Origin: JBGLNJ01 sp964353405 | GTDB lineage: Bacteria > Chloroflexota > Anaerolineae > Fen-1058 | Assembly: GCA_964353405.1 (NCBI GenBank) | Contig: CAYGWJ010000257.1 | Span: forward strand, 1 to 40,920 | Reading direction: 5' to 3' | Length of the DNA: 40,920 nucleotides | Shown here: positions 21,968 through 30,076 of the stretch, in pieces | Position numbering within the stretch: the stretch's first letter is position 1 | Layout: each line of letters begins with the position of its first letter | The notes under the pieces: generated by a model | The model's database searches: none | What the model saw: only the letters and a program-made list of their open reading frames with translations | Told to the model about the DNA's origin: nothing | Program-made: the position numbers and the translations under genes

Positions 21968-23617
21968 ATGGTAACGAAAAAGACGGTCAAGAAAGCTGTG
22001 ACCAGGAAGCCAGCAGCGAAAAAGGCAATGCTCAAGAAACCGGTCGTCCAAAAGATCACTTATGCCACACTGGCGATGCCGCCCGACGATCCTCGTCACG
22101 ACATTTTCGACAAGGCCGTCGCGGACGTGAAAGCGAACCTGGGCCGATCGTACCCGATGTATGTCGGCGGGCAGCCGCGTACGGCAGCAGAGCAATTTGC
22201 CGACGCCAGCCCGGTCAACACAGACTGGACGCTCGGCTATTTTCAAAAGGGCGCGGCAAAAGACGCTCGCGATGCCATCGCCGCCGCGCGCAAGGCGTTC
22301 CCCGTCTGGCGCGACCTGGGCTGGAAGCAGCGCGTCAAAACCATGCGCAAGGCGGCTGACCTTATCAGCCAACGCAGCTTTGTCATCAGCGCTGTCATGA
22401 CGCTGGAGGTGGGCAAGAACCGCACCGAGGCACTGGGCGACGTGGAAGAGACCGCCGACCTGATCCGCTATTACTGCGACCGGATGGAAGAGCACAAGGG
22501 CTTTATCCATCCGATGGGCAACGAGAGCCGCAAGCACCACAACACCAGCGTCCTCAAGCCCTACGGCGCGTGGGCCGTCATCAGCCCGTTCAACTTTCCG
22601 TTTGCGCTGGCGGGCGGGCCGAGCGGTGCGGCGCTCGTGGCCGGCAACACCGTCGTCTTCAAGCCCGCCACGGACACGCCCTACGTCGGGCTCAAGCTCA
22701 CCGAATGCTTGCTCGACGCGGGCGTGCCGGAAGGCGCGTTCAACTTTATCACCGGCCCCGGCTCCACGGTGGGCGAGGAACTTGTCACTCATCCCGACGT
22801 GGATGGTGTCACCTTCACCGGCTCATATGACATCGGCATGAATATCTACCGCACATTCCCGCAGGCCAAATGCGTCTATCCGCGCCCGTGCATCATCGAG
22901 ATGGGCGGCAAGAACCCCTCCATCGTCTCTCGCCGCGCGGACCTGGACCTGGCGGCGATGGGCATCATGCGCAGCGCGTTCGGCCTGCAGGGTCAAAAGT
23001 GCTCGGCCTGCTCGCGCGTCTTGGTGGAGCGGCCCGTGGCCGATGCGTTCATGGACAAACTCGCCGCGCTCACCGACAAAATCGCCATCGGCGATCCCAG
23101 CCAGCGTAACGTGTGGTTCGGGCCCGTGATCAACCAGAAAGCCTACGCCGACTATGCGCACTTTTGCCAGGAACTGGCCCAGTCAAGCCAGATCGTTCGT
23201 GGCGGCAAGCATTTAGCCGAAGGTGAATTGAGCAAAGGCTATTTCTGCGCGCCGACGATTTCATACGGACTGCCGTTCGACCATCACCTCTGGCAAGAAG
23301 AAATGTTCCTGCCCATCACAACGGTCGGTGTGGTAGACGATCTCTATCAGGCGATGCGTCTGGCGAACGATGTATGCTATGGCTTGACGGCGGGCTTTTA
23401 CTCCAACGACCCGCAAGAGATTCAATGGTTCTTTGACAACATTCAAGCCGGCGTCACCTATGTCAACCGCACGGCAGGCGCGACGACGGGCGCGTGGCCC
23501 GGTTATCAGCCCTTCGGCGGATGGAAAGGCTCCGGCTCCACCGGCAAAGCGGGCGGCGGGCCCTACTATGTCCAGCAGTACATGCACGAGCAAAGTCAAA
23601 CGTTGATTGATTTGTAG
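21968..23617 (+). CDS. Aldehyde dehydrogenase, P5C-dehydrogenase-like
   Basis: 549 aa; the ATG at 21968 has AAGGAG 8 bases upstream (a GTG at 21959 overlaps that site). NAD(P)-dependent ALDH: the ISPFNFPFALAGGPSGAAL segment, the general base in EMGGKNP (~residue 310), the nucleophile in GLQGQKCSACSR (~residue 345), and the C-terminal GYQPFGGWKGSGSTGKAGG characteristic of L-glutamate gamma-semialdehyde (P5C) dehydrogenases. The first ~35 residues are a Lys/Ala-rich basic tail (TKKTVKKAVTRKPAAKK), unlike normal ALDH N-termini. The partner aminotransferase immediately upstream suggests a shared catabolic route. Confidence 0.9.
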   Translation: MVTKKTVKKAVTRKPAAKKAMLKKPVVQKITYATLAMPPDDPRHDIFDKAVADVKANLGRSYPMYVGGQPRTAAEQFADASPVNTDWTLGYFQKGAAKDARDAIAAARKAFPVWRDLGWKQRVKTMRKAADLISQRSFVISAVMTLEVGKNRTEALGDVEETADLIRYYCDRMEEHKGFIHPMGNESRKHHNTSVLKPYGAWAVISPFNFPFALAGGPSGAALVAGNTVVFKPATDTPYVGLKLTECLLDAGVPEGAFNFITGPGSTVGEELVTHPDVDGVTFTGSYDIGMNIYRTFPQAKCVYPRPCIIEMGGKNPSIVSRRADLDLAAMGIMRSAFGLQGQKCSACSRVLVERPVADAFMDKLAALTDKIAIGDPSQRNVWFGPVINQKAYADYAHFCQELAQSSQIVRGGKHLAEGELSKGYFCAPTISYGLPFDHHLWQEEMFLPITTVGVVDDLYQAMRLANDVCYGLTAGFYSNDPQEIQWFFDNIQAGVTYVNRTAGATTGAWPGYQPFGGWKGSGSTGKAGGGPYYVQQYMHEQSQTLIDL

Positions 23618-23685
23618 CCAGCACAGGCTGCCGGCCTGCGGATTTCAAGCAGGCCGCTCTTCCCATACCGGCCCAGAGGTGAACC

Positions 23686-24429
23686 ATGTCCAATCCCGCC
23701 GGACTCGACGGTGTCGTCATCACCCATGCAGGGAGCAAAATGCTCGGAGTGTTCTATCGCGCGGGCGGCGCTGGTCTCGCGAAGCGTCCCACGGCGCTTT
23801 TGCTGCACGGCCTCCCCGGCCTGGAACAGAATACCGACATCGCCTATGCCCTGCGTGATGCAGGCTGGAACGTGCTGATCCTTCACTACCGGGGCTGCTG
23901 GGGCAGCGGAGGCGACTATACACTGGCCGGCATCCCCGACGATGTGCAGGCTGCACTGGACACGCTCGGCAGCGGCGAGTTCCCGGTTAACCCCAACCGC
24001 ATCGTGACGATCGGCTACGGCTTGGGCGGCTGGGCGTCCATCGTCGCCGCCAGCCGTGACCCGCGTATCCGCGCCATCGCCACGTTGGGCGGCATCTCGA
24101 ACCTGCGGACAATGTCGTTGAGCGATCAAGTGGCCGCCGACTATGCGCGCTTTTTGCGCAACATCAGTGGGCGCGGTATCCAGTCGCAATGGCGCGCCCT
24201 CGGCGCGACCTACAACCCGGTGGACTTGATGGACTTGCTGCAAGCCTGCCCGCTGCTCATCGTCCATGGCACGGCCGACGAGGTGGTGCCCGTGTCTCAG
24301 GCGATGGAACTCGAGGCTAAAGCTCCCGCTGCCGAGATGGTGTTGATGGAAGGCGCGGACCACGCCTTTAGCCAGCATCGCAAACAACTTGTCGAAAACG
24401 TCGTCCCGTGGGTCATGCGCCAGTCATAA
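23686..24429 (+). CDS. Alpha/beta-hydrolase-fold protein lacking the serine nucleophile
   Basis: 247 aa; the ATG at 23686 follows AGAGGTGAACC. The fold is indicated by ALLLHGLPGLEQN (oxyanion-hole loop), LILHYRGCWGSGG, a nucleophile elbow, the acid position in HGTADEVVP (~residue 200) and the histidine in EGADHAFSQH (~228). The elbow reads IGYGLGGWAS, where esterases and dienelactone hydrolases have GxSxG, so serine is replaced by glycine (codon GGC; AGC would be one change away). It may be non-catalytic, use another chemistry, or be a recently inactivated enzyme. It lies 68 bases after the ALDH gene. Confidence 0.8.
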   Translation: MSNPAGLDGVVITHAGSKMLGVFYRAGGAGLAKRPTALLLHGLPGLEQNTDIAYALRDAGWNVLILHYRGCWGSGGDYTLAGIPDDVQAALDTLGSGEFPVNPNRIVTIGYGLGGWASIVAASRDPRIRAIATLGGISNLRTMSLSDQVAADYARFLRNISGRGIQSQWRALGATYNPVDLMDLLQACPLLIVHGTADEVVPVSQAMELEAKAPAAEMVLMEGADHAFSQHRKQLVENVVPWVMRQS

Positions 24430-24436
24430 CAGTTTG

Positions 24437-24465
24437 TTGACTTGCGCTGTCACTCGCAGTACAAT
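24437..24465 (+). promoter_or_regulatory. Sigma70-type promoter of the CoA-transferase gene
   Basis: -35 TTGACT (24437-24442), 17-base spacer, -10 TACAAT (24460-24465). Transcription would start near 24472, leaving a ~38-base leader before the ATG at 24510. It separates this gene from the preceding hydrolase gene. Confidence 0.7.
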
Positions 24466-24509
24466 GTTTTCGTACTGACAAAACAATTTACCATCCGACG
24501 AGGCGCCTT

Positions 24510-25415
24510 ATGAAAGTCATGACCCTGTCCGAGGCCATCAGCCAATTCGTGCACGATGGCGACTGCGTCTATGCTGCCGGTTTTACGCACCTCATCCCGT
24601 TTGCCGCCGCGCATGAGATCATCCGCCAGCACAAGCGCGACCTGGTGCTGGCCCGCGCCACGCCGGACCTGATCTATGACATGCTGGTGGCCGCCGGGTG
24701 CGCGCGCAAGCTCATCTTTTCCTGGGGCGGCAATCCCGGCGTGGGGATGCTGCGCCCGGTGCGCGCCGCCATCGAAGCGGGGCAATTGGAAATCGAAGAG
24801 TACAGCCACTTTGCGATGATCACGCGCGTCATGGCGGGCGCGGCGGGTCTACCGTTCCTACCCATCAAGTCCACGGCGACGCGAGACCTGCCCGCGGCCA
24901 ATCCGCAATACAAGACCGTGACCTGCCCCTACACGGGTCAAGTGCTGACGACGGTGCCCGCGCTCAACCCGGACGTCGCCATCATTCATGTTCAGCGGGC
25001 GGACGCAAACGGCAACGCGCAAATTTGGGGCATCATCGGCGAGCAAAGGGAGGTGGCTTTTGCCGCCCAGCGCGTCATCATCACCTGCGAAGAGATCGTG
25101 GACGAGGCGGTCATCCGCAGCGACCCAAACCGCACGATGATCCCCGACTTTATCGTTGGCGCCGTGTGCCCGGCGCCGCATTGCTGTCATCCGTCGTACG
25201 CCCAAGGCTATTATGACCGCGACAACCCCTTTTACATTGAATGGGACAAGATCACGTCCGACCCGGCGGCCACGGCCAGGTGGCTGGACGAATGGGTGTA
25301 CAGCATCAAAGATCGAGACGAATACTGGCAAAAGCTGGGTGAGGCAACTCACCGGCGACTGGCCGTCAGGCCCCGGTACAGCGAGCCGGTCAACTATGGT
25401 TCATTTGAAGATTGA
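24510..25415 (+). CDS. CoA-transferase subunit A (glutaconate CoA-transferase-like)
   Basis: 301 aa, class I CoA-transferase alpha subunit: MTLSEAISQFVHDGDCVYAAGFTHLIPFAAAHEIIRQ, a glycine-rich LIFSWGGNPGVGMLRPVRAAI, and NPDVAIIHVQRADANGNAQIWG. These enzymes move CoA between carboxylic acids using a glutamate in subunit B. No subunit B gene follows; the next gene is BMP-type, so the partner must be encoded elsewhere or the protein has another role. Its own promoter lies upstream, with GAGG before the ATG. Confidence 0.85.
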   Translation: MKVMTLSEAISQFVHDGDCVYAAGFTHLIPFAAAHEIIRQHKRDLVLARATPDLIYDMLVAAGCARKLIFSWGGNPGVGMLRPVRAAIEAGQLEIEEYSHFAMITRVMAGAAGLPFLPIKSTATRDLPAANPQYKTVTCPYTGQVLTTVPALNPDVAIIHVQRADANGNAQIWGIIGEQREVAFAAQRVIITCEEIVDEAVIRSDPNRTMIPDFIVGAVCPAPHCCHPSYAQGYYDRDNPFYIEWDKITSDPAATARWLDEWVYSIKDRDEYWQKLGEATHRRLAVRPRYSEPVNYGSFED

Positions 25416-25421
25416 TCCCGT

Positions 25422-25450
25422 TTCAAGTGTAGCCACACCTGTGCTATAAT
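25422..25450 (+). promoter_or_regulatory. Probable promoter of the BMP-family gene
   Basis: -10 TATAAT (25445-25450) with TTCAAG (25422-25427) at a 17-base spacing, 49 bases before the GTG start at 25499. The -10 is perfect; the -35 matches four of six positions. Confidence 0.55.
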
Positions 25451-25498
25451 CTCCACATCGGCGCACGGACGAGGATGGCTTTATAGAAGGGGGACGAC

Positions 25499-26428
25499 GT
25501 GAGCGCAGACACTTTTCCGCTTAGCGTGGGTTTGCTGATGGGCGTCGGCGGTTTGGGCGACCAGTCCTTCAACGACTCGGCTTACCTGGGGCTGTTGGCG
25601 GTTCAGCGCCAATACCACATCAAATTCGAGACCGACACCTGGGGCATGCTGAACCAGAATCTCGGCACGCTGCGCCGGTGGGTCAACTTGGGCTACAAGC
25701 TGATTATGGCGCTGAGCTATGGTCATGCCCCGGCCATCTCGCAGGTGGCCTCCGAGCAGCCTGGTCAGAATTTTGCCATCGTGGACGCCACGGTCCAAGC
25801 GCCCAACGTGTGGTCGGCTGTCTTTCGTGAGTACGAAGGCGACTTTGTGGTGGGCGCGCTGGCGGCGCTGGTCACGCGCACTCTACGAGTGGGTTTCGTG
25901 GGCGGCGGCGCCACGCCCGTCGTGCGGCGCATCGAGGCCGGGTTTGCCCAGGGCGTCGCTCATATCAATCCCAACATCAGTATCCTCTCAGATTACGTGG
26001 GCGTGTTCGACGACCCGGCGCGCGGGCGGTTGCTGGCTGAAACACAGTACGCCTCCGGGGCCGATGTGATCCTTCAGGCGGCGGGCCGCTGCGGGCTGGG
26101 CGCCATCGAAGCCGCCAAGTCTTTTGGGCGCTACATCATCAGCACAGGCGCGGATCACAGCGAGCTGGCTCCGCACGCTGTGCTCACCAGCCGCGTCAAG
26201 CGCGTGGACAATGCGGTGTATGATGTGATCGAGTCCGTCGCGCAGGGCAAGTTCCAGGGCGGCGTGGTTCACAGTTACGGCTTTGCCGAAGACGGACTCA
26301 CCATCGCCCCCTTCCGCCCCGAAGTGGCCAATGTCGTCACGCCAGAGATTCAGACGCGGCTCCAGCAAATCAAAGAGGACGTGGCCTCCGGAAAAATTCA
26401 GGTCAAGCTCGATCCGCTCGATCAATGA
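25499..26428 (+). CDS. BMP/PnrA-family ligand-binding protein, no signal peptide
   Basis: 309 aa, GTG start at 25499 preceded by a GGGGGAC site. The BMP (basic membrane protein, nucleoside- or purine-binding) family is indicated by VGLLMGVGGLGDQSFNDSAYLGL at the N-terminus, VGFVGGGATPVVRRIEAGF, and GADVILQAAGRCGLGAIEAA. Normal ABC-transport BMPs have a signal peptide and lipobox; this protein begins directly with the first beta strand and no permease or ATPase gene is adjacent. Cytosolic BMP-domain proteins such as Bacillus Med act in regulation, so a cytoplasmic sensor is possible. A strong hairpin terminator follows. Confidence 0.82.
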   Translation: MSADTFPLSVGLLMGVGGLGDQSFNDSAYLGLLAVQRQYHIKFETDTWGMLNQNLGTLRRWVNLGYKLIMALSYGHAPAISQVASEQPGQNFAIVDATVQAPNVWSAVFREYEGDFVVGALAALVTRTLRVGFVGGGATPVVRRIEAGFAQGVAHINPNISILSDYVGVFDDPARGRLLAETQYASGADVILQAAGRCGLGAIEAAKSFGRYIISTGADHSELAPHAVLTSRVKRVDNAVYDVIESVAQGKFQGGVVHSYGFAEDGLTIAPFRPEVANVVTPEIQTRLQQIKEDVASGKIQVKLDPLDQ

Positions 26429-26454
26429 GAAAAAGCCCGGTTTTAACTTGTCGA

Positions 26455-26488
26455 GACCTCCAAGGTTGCCAAGACTTGGAGGTCTTTT
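26455..26488 (+). terminator. Intrinsic terminator after the BMP gene
   Basis: Perfect 10-base arms GACCTCCAAG (26455-26464) and CTTGGAGGTC (26475-26484) followed by TTTT. It lies just before the radA start at 26501, so radA must be transcribed by readthrough or from an overlapping promoter. Confidence 0.8.
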
Positions 26489-26500
26489 GGAACGTGAGCC

Positions 26501-27895
26501 ATGCCAAAATCCAGATCGCGGACACAATTCGTCTGCCAGCAATGCGGAGGCGCCCAACCCAAGTGGATGGGCCGCTGCCCCGACTGCGGCGAGTGGAACA
26601 GCCTGGTCGAAGTCGTCGAGCAAAGGGCGCGCCCCTCGGAGAAAAGCGGGGCCGGCTTGCCGCGCGCCAAGCCGCAGCGGCTCACCGACATCGCGCTGAG
26701 CCAGGTGACACGTCTGCCGGTGGAAATTCAGGAATTCGCCCGCGTGATGGGCGGCACTCCTGGCGGGATCGTTCCCGGTTCTCTCACGCTCGTCGGCGGC
26801 GACCCCGGCATCGGCAAATCCACGCTGCTGATGCAGCTCGCGGCGAGCATGGCGACGGCAGAGTGTCGGGTGCTGTACGTCTCCGGCGAAGAGTCCGTCC
26901 AGCAGCTCAAGCTGCGCGCCGACCGGCTGGGCATGTCCACCGAGCACTTGTTCCTGGTCACCGAAACCGACCTCGACGTCATCCTCGGTCATATCAACGA
27001 GATCCACCCGCTCCTTGTCGTGGTGGATTCGATTCAAACAACGTACCTCGACGAACTCACCTCGGCGGCGGGGAGCATCAGCCAGGTGCGCGAGTGCGCC
27101 GCGCGGATGCAAAATCTGGCAAAGTCGTCCGGCGTCGCCGTGATGCTGGTCGGGCACGTCACCAAATCCGGCGCGCTGGCCGGGCCCAAGGTGTTGGAGC
27201 ACATTGTGGACACGGTGCTTTACCTGGAAGGCGATCGCTTTCACACGTACCGCCTGCTGCGCAGCGTCAAGAATCGTTTTGGCGCGACGAGCGAAGTGGG
27301 TGTGTTCGAGATGCGCGGCGACGGCATGGTCGAGGTCGCCAATCCCTCCGAGGCGTTCCTGGCCGAACGGCTGGCTGCCGCGCCCGGCAGCGCGATTGCG
27401 GTGACGATGGAGGGCACGCGGCCTCTGCTGGTCGAAGTGCAGGCGTTGACCTCGACCACGTCATTCGGCCTGCCGCGCCGCACCCCTAACGGCGTAGACA
27501 TGAACCGGCTGCTGCTCCTGGTGGCCGTGCTGCAAAAACGCATGGGGCTGAAGTTAGGCGATCAAGATGTGTTTGTCAACGTCATCGGCGGGCTGCGCAT
27601 CGGCGAACCGGCGGCCGATCTGGCGATTGCGGTCGCCATCACCTCCTCGATGCGCGATATGCCCGTCGCGCCTGACCTGGCCTTTGTCGGCGAAGTCGGA
27701 CTTTCGGGCGAACTGCGCGCGGTCGGACAACTGGCCGCGCGGCTCAACGAAGCGAGCAAGCTCGGCTTCCGGCGCTGCCTCGTCCCCAAGAGCATCCGCA
27801 AGCCGCCCATCGAAAGCGCCCCGGCCGGGCTGGACATTATCGGCGCGCGCAGCCTGGGCGAGGCGATGGATGTGGCGTTGAACAAGGGCCGATAG
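26501..27895 (+). CDS. radA: DNA repair protein RadA
   Basis: 464 aa, RecA-like branch-migration ATPase acting in recombinational repair. N-terminal zinc finger FVCQQCGGAQPKWMGRCPDCGEWNSL (four Cys), Walker A GGDPGIGKSTLLMQ (~residue 105), Walker B VVVDSIQTTY, the RadA-specific KNRFG motif in SVKNRFGATSEVGVFEM (~255), and a C-terminal Lon-protease-like domain with VNVIGGLRIGEPAADLAIAVA. Length is normal. The ribosome-binding site is weak (GTGAG). Confidence 0.97.
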   Translation: MPKSRSRTQFVCQQCGGAQPKWMGRCPDCGEWNSLVEVVEQRARPSEKSGAGLPRAKPQRLTDIALSQVTRLPVEIQEFARVMGGTPGGIVPGSLTLVGGDPGIGKSTLLMQLAASMATAECRVLYVSGEESVQQLKLRADRLGMSTEHLFLVTETDLDVILGHINEIHPLLVVVDSIQTTYLDELTSAAGSISQVRECAARMQNLAKSSGVAVMLVGHVTKSGALAGPKVLEHIVDTVLYLEGDRFHTYRLLRSVKNRFGATSEVGVFEMRGDGMVEVANPSEAFLAERLAAAPGSAIAVTMEGTRPLLVEVQALTSTTSFGLPRRTPNGVDMNRLLLLVAVLQKRMGLKLGDQDVFVNVIGGLRIGEPAADLAIAVAITSSMRDMPVAPDLAFVGEVGLSGELRAVGQLAARLNEASKLGFRRCLVPKSIRKPPIESAPAGLDIIGARSLGEAMDVALNKGR

Positions 27896-27904
27896 AGCCT
27901 GGCG

Positions 27905-28068
27905 AGTCGGCGCAGGCCGACTTGGCTGATGTAGGTGCAGTTTCAACTGCTGGACGAATCCGGCGATTGGAAATCGCAGCAACAACAGCAAAACCCGCCT
28001 GCGCGGGTTGCATCGGTCAGCGTCAGCGCAGGCCGACCTTGCTGATGTCCGTGCAGTTTCGACTGCCA
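27905..28068. repeat. REP-like hairpin array upstream of the transposase
   Basis: Contains one copy (27905-27951) of a 47-base element: hairpin GTCGGC-GCAG-GCCGAC, a TTGGCTGATGTAGGT linker, then hairpin GCAGTT-TC-AACTGC. A diverged second copy is at 28020-28068. Between them lie two more hairpins, GCGATT-GGA-AATCGC (27963-27977) and AACCCGC-CTGC-GCGGGTT (27992-28009). Such clustered hairpins next to a Y1 transposase are typical of REP/BIME arrays. Confidence 0.85.
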
Positions 28069-28081
28069 CAGAGAGGCTATT

Positions 28082-28513
28082 ATGCGTGCTCCATACACCC
28101 AACTTTACTTGCACTGCGTCTGGGCTACCTGGGATAGATTGCCGTTGATCACCCTGGCCATCGAGCCGCACATCCGCGCCTGCATTCTCGCCAAGTGCAA
28201 GGAGCTCAAATGCGTTCCTCTCAAGCTGGGTGGTATTGAAGATCACCTGCATCTGCTCGTCCGCCTGCACACAACGGTCGCCGTCGCCACCCTGGTCAAA
28301 GAAATCAAAGGCGCGTCATCGCACTTGGTCACGCACGAAATCGCGCCGGACCAATTCTTCAAATGGCAGGGTGCATATGGAGCATTCACCATTGCCAAGG
28401 AGGCTGTGCCAGCATTGAGCGAGTACATCAAGTGCCAACGAGAGCATCACGCATCTCAGACACTCCTGGTGGATTGGGAGCGAACCGAAACTGAAGACGA
28501 GCCCGGCGTTTGA
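28082..28513 (+). CDS. Y1 (IS200-like/REP-associated) tyrosine transposase
   Basis: 143 aa. The HUH motif HLHLLVRLHT (~residue 57) and the catalytic tyrosine in LSEYIKCQREHH (~119) are in place, and QLYLHCVWATWDRLPLI is typical of the Y1_Tnp N-terminus. These enzymes nick and join single-stranded DNA at hairpin ends. The length matches IS200-type/RAYT proteins. Nearly identical 47-base hairpin units lie on both sides (27905-27951 and 28518-28564), as expected for a REP-associated or minimal IS200-type element. The ATG is 13 bases after the repeat array. Confidence 0.9.
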   Translation: MRAPYTQLYLHCVWATWDRLPLITLAIEPHIRACILAKCKELKCVPLKLGGIEDHLHLLVRLHTTVAVATLVKEIKGASSHLVTHEIAPDQFFKWQGAYGAFTIAKEAVPALSEYIKCQREHHASQTLLVDWERTETEDEPGV

Positions 28514-28517
28514 TCTC

Positions 28518-28564
28518 AGTCGGCGCAGGCCGACTTGGCTGTTGTAGGTGCGGTTTCAACTGCT
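28518..28564. repeat. REP-like element, downstream copy
   Basis: Same 47-base unit as at 27905-27951, same orientation, about 45 of 47 bases identical, beginning AGTCGGCGCAGGCCGACTTG. With the upstream copy it brackets the transposase gene and may mark the boundaries of the element. Confidence 0.9.
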
Positions 28565-28659
28565 GTACCGGCGCGCGCAGACCGGACCTGGCAATTGACG
28601 CAGCACTGGCGAAAGGCCGACAACGGATAGCAAATGGCCCACCGCAAAGGTGAGAAGCC

Positions 28660-29088
28660 ATGAAGTATTTGAAAATACGCACACTAGACAAAGGCTGGCA
28701 CGACAAGGACAATGTTCTGCTACACGCCGCATTCCAACTGCTGGTTGACTTTGTCGAGCAAGAGCAACCAGACAAGATTGTTGACTCGAGTTTCGACGAA
28801 CCGCATCGGCAGGCATGGAAAGAGATCAAAAGCCTCTACAGGTGGTGGAAGGAAACCCGACCTGCCAGACGCAGCCCTCTGGATGACAAAAAACTGAAAT
28901 CGCCGCCGCTCAGGTTCAAGAAAATACCCGGCTCCGAGTTCAGCGAGATGGTTGAACCGGACAAGAAAAAGTACGCCGCTTACTATCAGGCATTGAAAGA
29001 GGATGCCCGCCTGGAACAGAAATGGTATGAAGAAGATCAGCGCAATTTGCACCGGTTGATCGAGATCAGGCCCTTTCTGTGGACATGA
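28660..29088 (+). CDS. Hypothetical protein, 142 aa
   Basis: Not recognised with certainty. The ATG at 28660 has AAGGTGAGAAGCC upstream, so translation is likely. The protein is soluble, highly charged and Trp/Tyr/Lys-rich (KYLKIRTLDKGWHDKDNVLL at the start, FLWT at the end), with a predicted helical centre and no membrane segment. The style recalls phage or mobile-element proteins of unknown function. It lies between REP-type repeats and the kinase-like gene, which supports an accessory origin. Confidence 0.65.
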   Translation: MKYLKIRTLDKGWHDKDNVLLHAAFQLLVDFVEQEQPDKIVDSSFDEPHRQAWKEIKSLYRWWKETRPARRSPLDDKKLKSPPLRFKKIPGSEFSEMVEPDKKKYAAYYQALKEDARLEQKWYEEDQRNLHRLIEIRPFLWT

Positions 29089-29105
29089 AACAATCGGCCA
29101 GTTCA

Positions 29106-29195
29106 CCCCAACCCCTACCCTCTTTCTGCGAGGGAGACGCCGGAGGCGGCAGACTCTCTTCTCCCCAGTGGGGAGAAGGGTAAGGGATGAGGGTC
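29106..29195. repeat. Palindromic intergenic element
   Basis: Between the hypothetical and kinase-like genes. It contains the perfect hairpin CTTCTCCCC-AGT-GGGGAGAAG (29158-29178) and flanking CCCTACCC / GGGTAAGGG and CCTC/GAGGG blocks. Its CTCCCC..GGGGAG composition resembles the element translated inside the aminotransferase at 21338-21376. Confidence 0.65.
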
Positions 29196-29274
29196 AACCC
29201 AGAGGCTAACTCAATTACCCGCCCAAGTCTTTGAGCTGAAGCAAATGATGATCAGATCATGCTACGAGGAAATC

Positions 29275-29994
29275 ATGCCAAACACATTTGACCTGCTCAT
29301 CCTCATCGGCCGGCCCGCTTCCGGCAAGAGTGAAATCGTTGATTTCTTAAAGTGCACCCCGCCCGATGTCCGCCAGAGCAAATTTCACATCGCCAGACTG
29401 GACATCCTCGACGACTTTCCCGTGCTGTGGACGTGGTTCGAGGAGGATCACCTCTTGAGCGTCAAGCTCGGCCAGCCGCGTCTGCACACCAACGCCGACG
29501 GCTACTTCAAGTACCCGTACCTGTGGCATCTCCTCATCGAGCGGTTCAACCTGGAATACTGCAAGCGACTGCGCGACAACCCGGCCTATCACGATCACAC
29601 CACGCTCATCGTCGAATTCTCGCGCGGCACTGAGCACGGCGGCTACGCCGAGGCGTTCGCTCACCTTTCCGACGACATCCTGCGACGGGCCGCCATCGTC
29701 TATGTGCACGTCCCGTTCGAAGAATCGCTGCGCAAGAACCGCCGCCGTTACAACCCCGACCGGCCCGAAAGCATCCTCGAGCACTCGCTCCCCGACGAAA
29801 AACTCGAGCGGCTCTACCGTGAGGACGATTGGGCTGCGCTCATTACGAATCACCCGGACGTTCTCACCGTGCGCTCTGTCCGCGTGCCTTACATCGTCTT
29901 TGAGAACACAGATGACGTGACCACTGGCAGGCCTGACTTGTTGGACGCCCGGCTGGAAGCAGTGCTGAGCCGATTGTGGGAGTTGCGGAAATAA
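29275..29994 (+). CDS. P-loop kinase-like protein
   Basis: 239 aa; the ATG at 29275 follows GAGGAAATC and is preferred to one at 29245. The Walker A motif LLILIGRPASGKSEIVDFL lies at residues ~8-25, with an acidic strand FHIARLDILDDFP and TTLIVEFSRGTEHGGY further on; the C-terminal half has NRRRYNPDRPESILEHSLP, a basic lid-like segment. This is the layout of small-molecule or nucleoside kinases, but the substrate is not identifiable. A bidirectional terminator follows. Its neighbours are mobile or hypothetical genes. Confidence 0.75.
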   Translation: MPNTFDLLILIGRPASGKSEIVDFLKCTPPDVRQSKFHIARLDILDDFPVLWTWFEEDHLLSVKLGQPRLHTNADGYFKYPYLWHLLIERFNLEYCKRLRDNPAYHDHTTLIVEFSRGTEHGGYAEAFAHLSDDILRRAAIVYVHVPFEESLRKNRRRYNPDRPESILEHSLPDEKLERLYREDDWAALITNHPDVLTVRSVRVPYIVFENTDDVTTGRPDLLDARLEAVLSRLWELRK

Positions 29995-30030
29995 AAACCC
30001 TTGCCAAGTCTTGTGACCTGGCAAGGGTTT
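29995..30030. terminator. Bidirectional terminator
   Basis: Arms AAACCCTTGCCA (29995-30006) and TGGCAAGGGTTT (30019-30030) are perfect complements, and the loop can pair further (AGTC/GAC). On the minus strand the stem is followed by TTTTTAT. It sits between the converging kinase-like and cbiQ-cbiO genes. Confidence 0.85.
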
Positions 30031-30076
30031 CGTCTTTTGCCGTCTGCCCCTGCGCTTTTACCGGGGTGGACTTATC

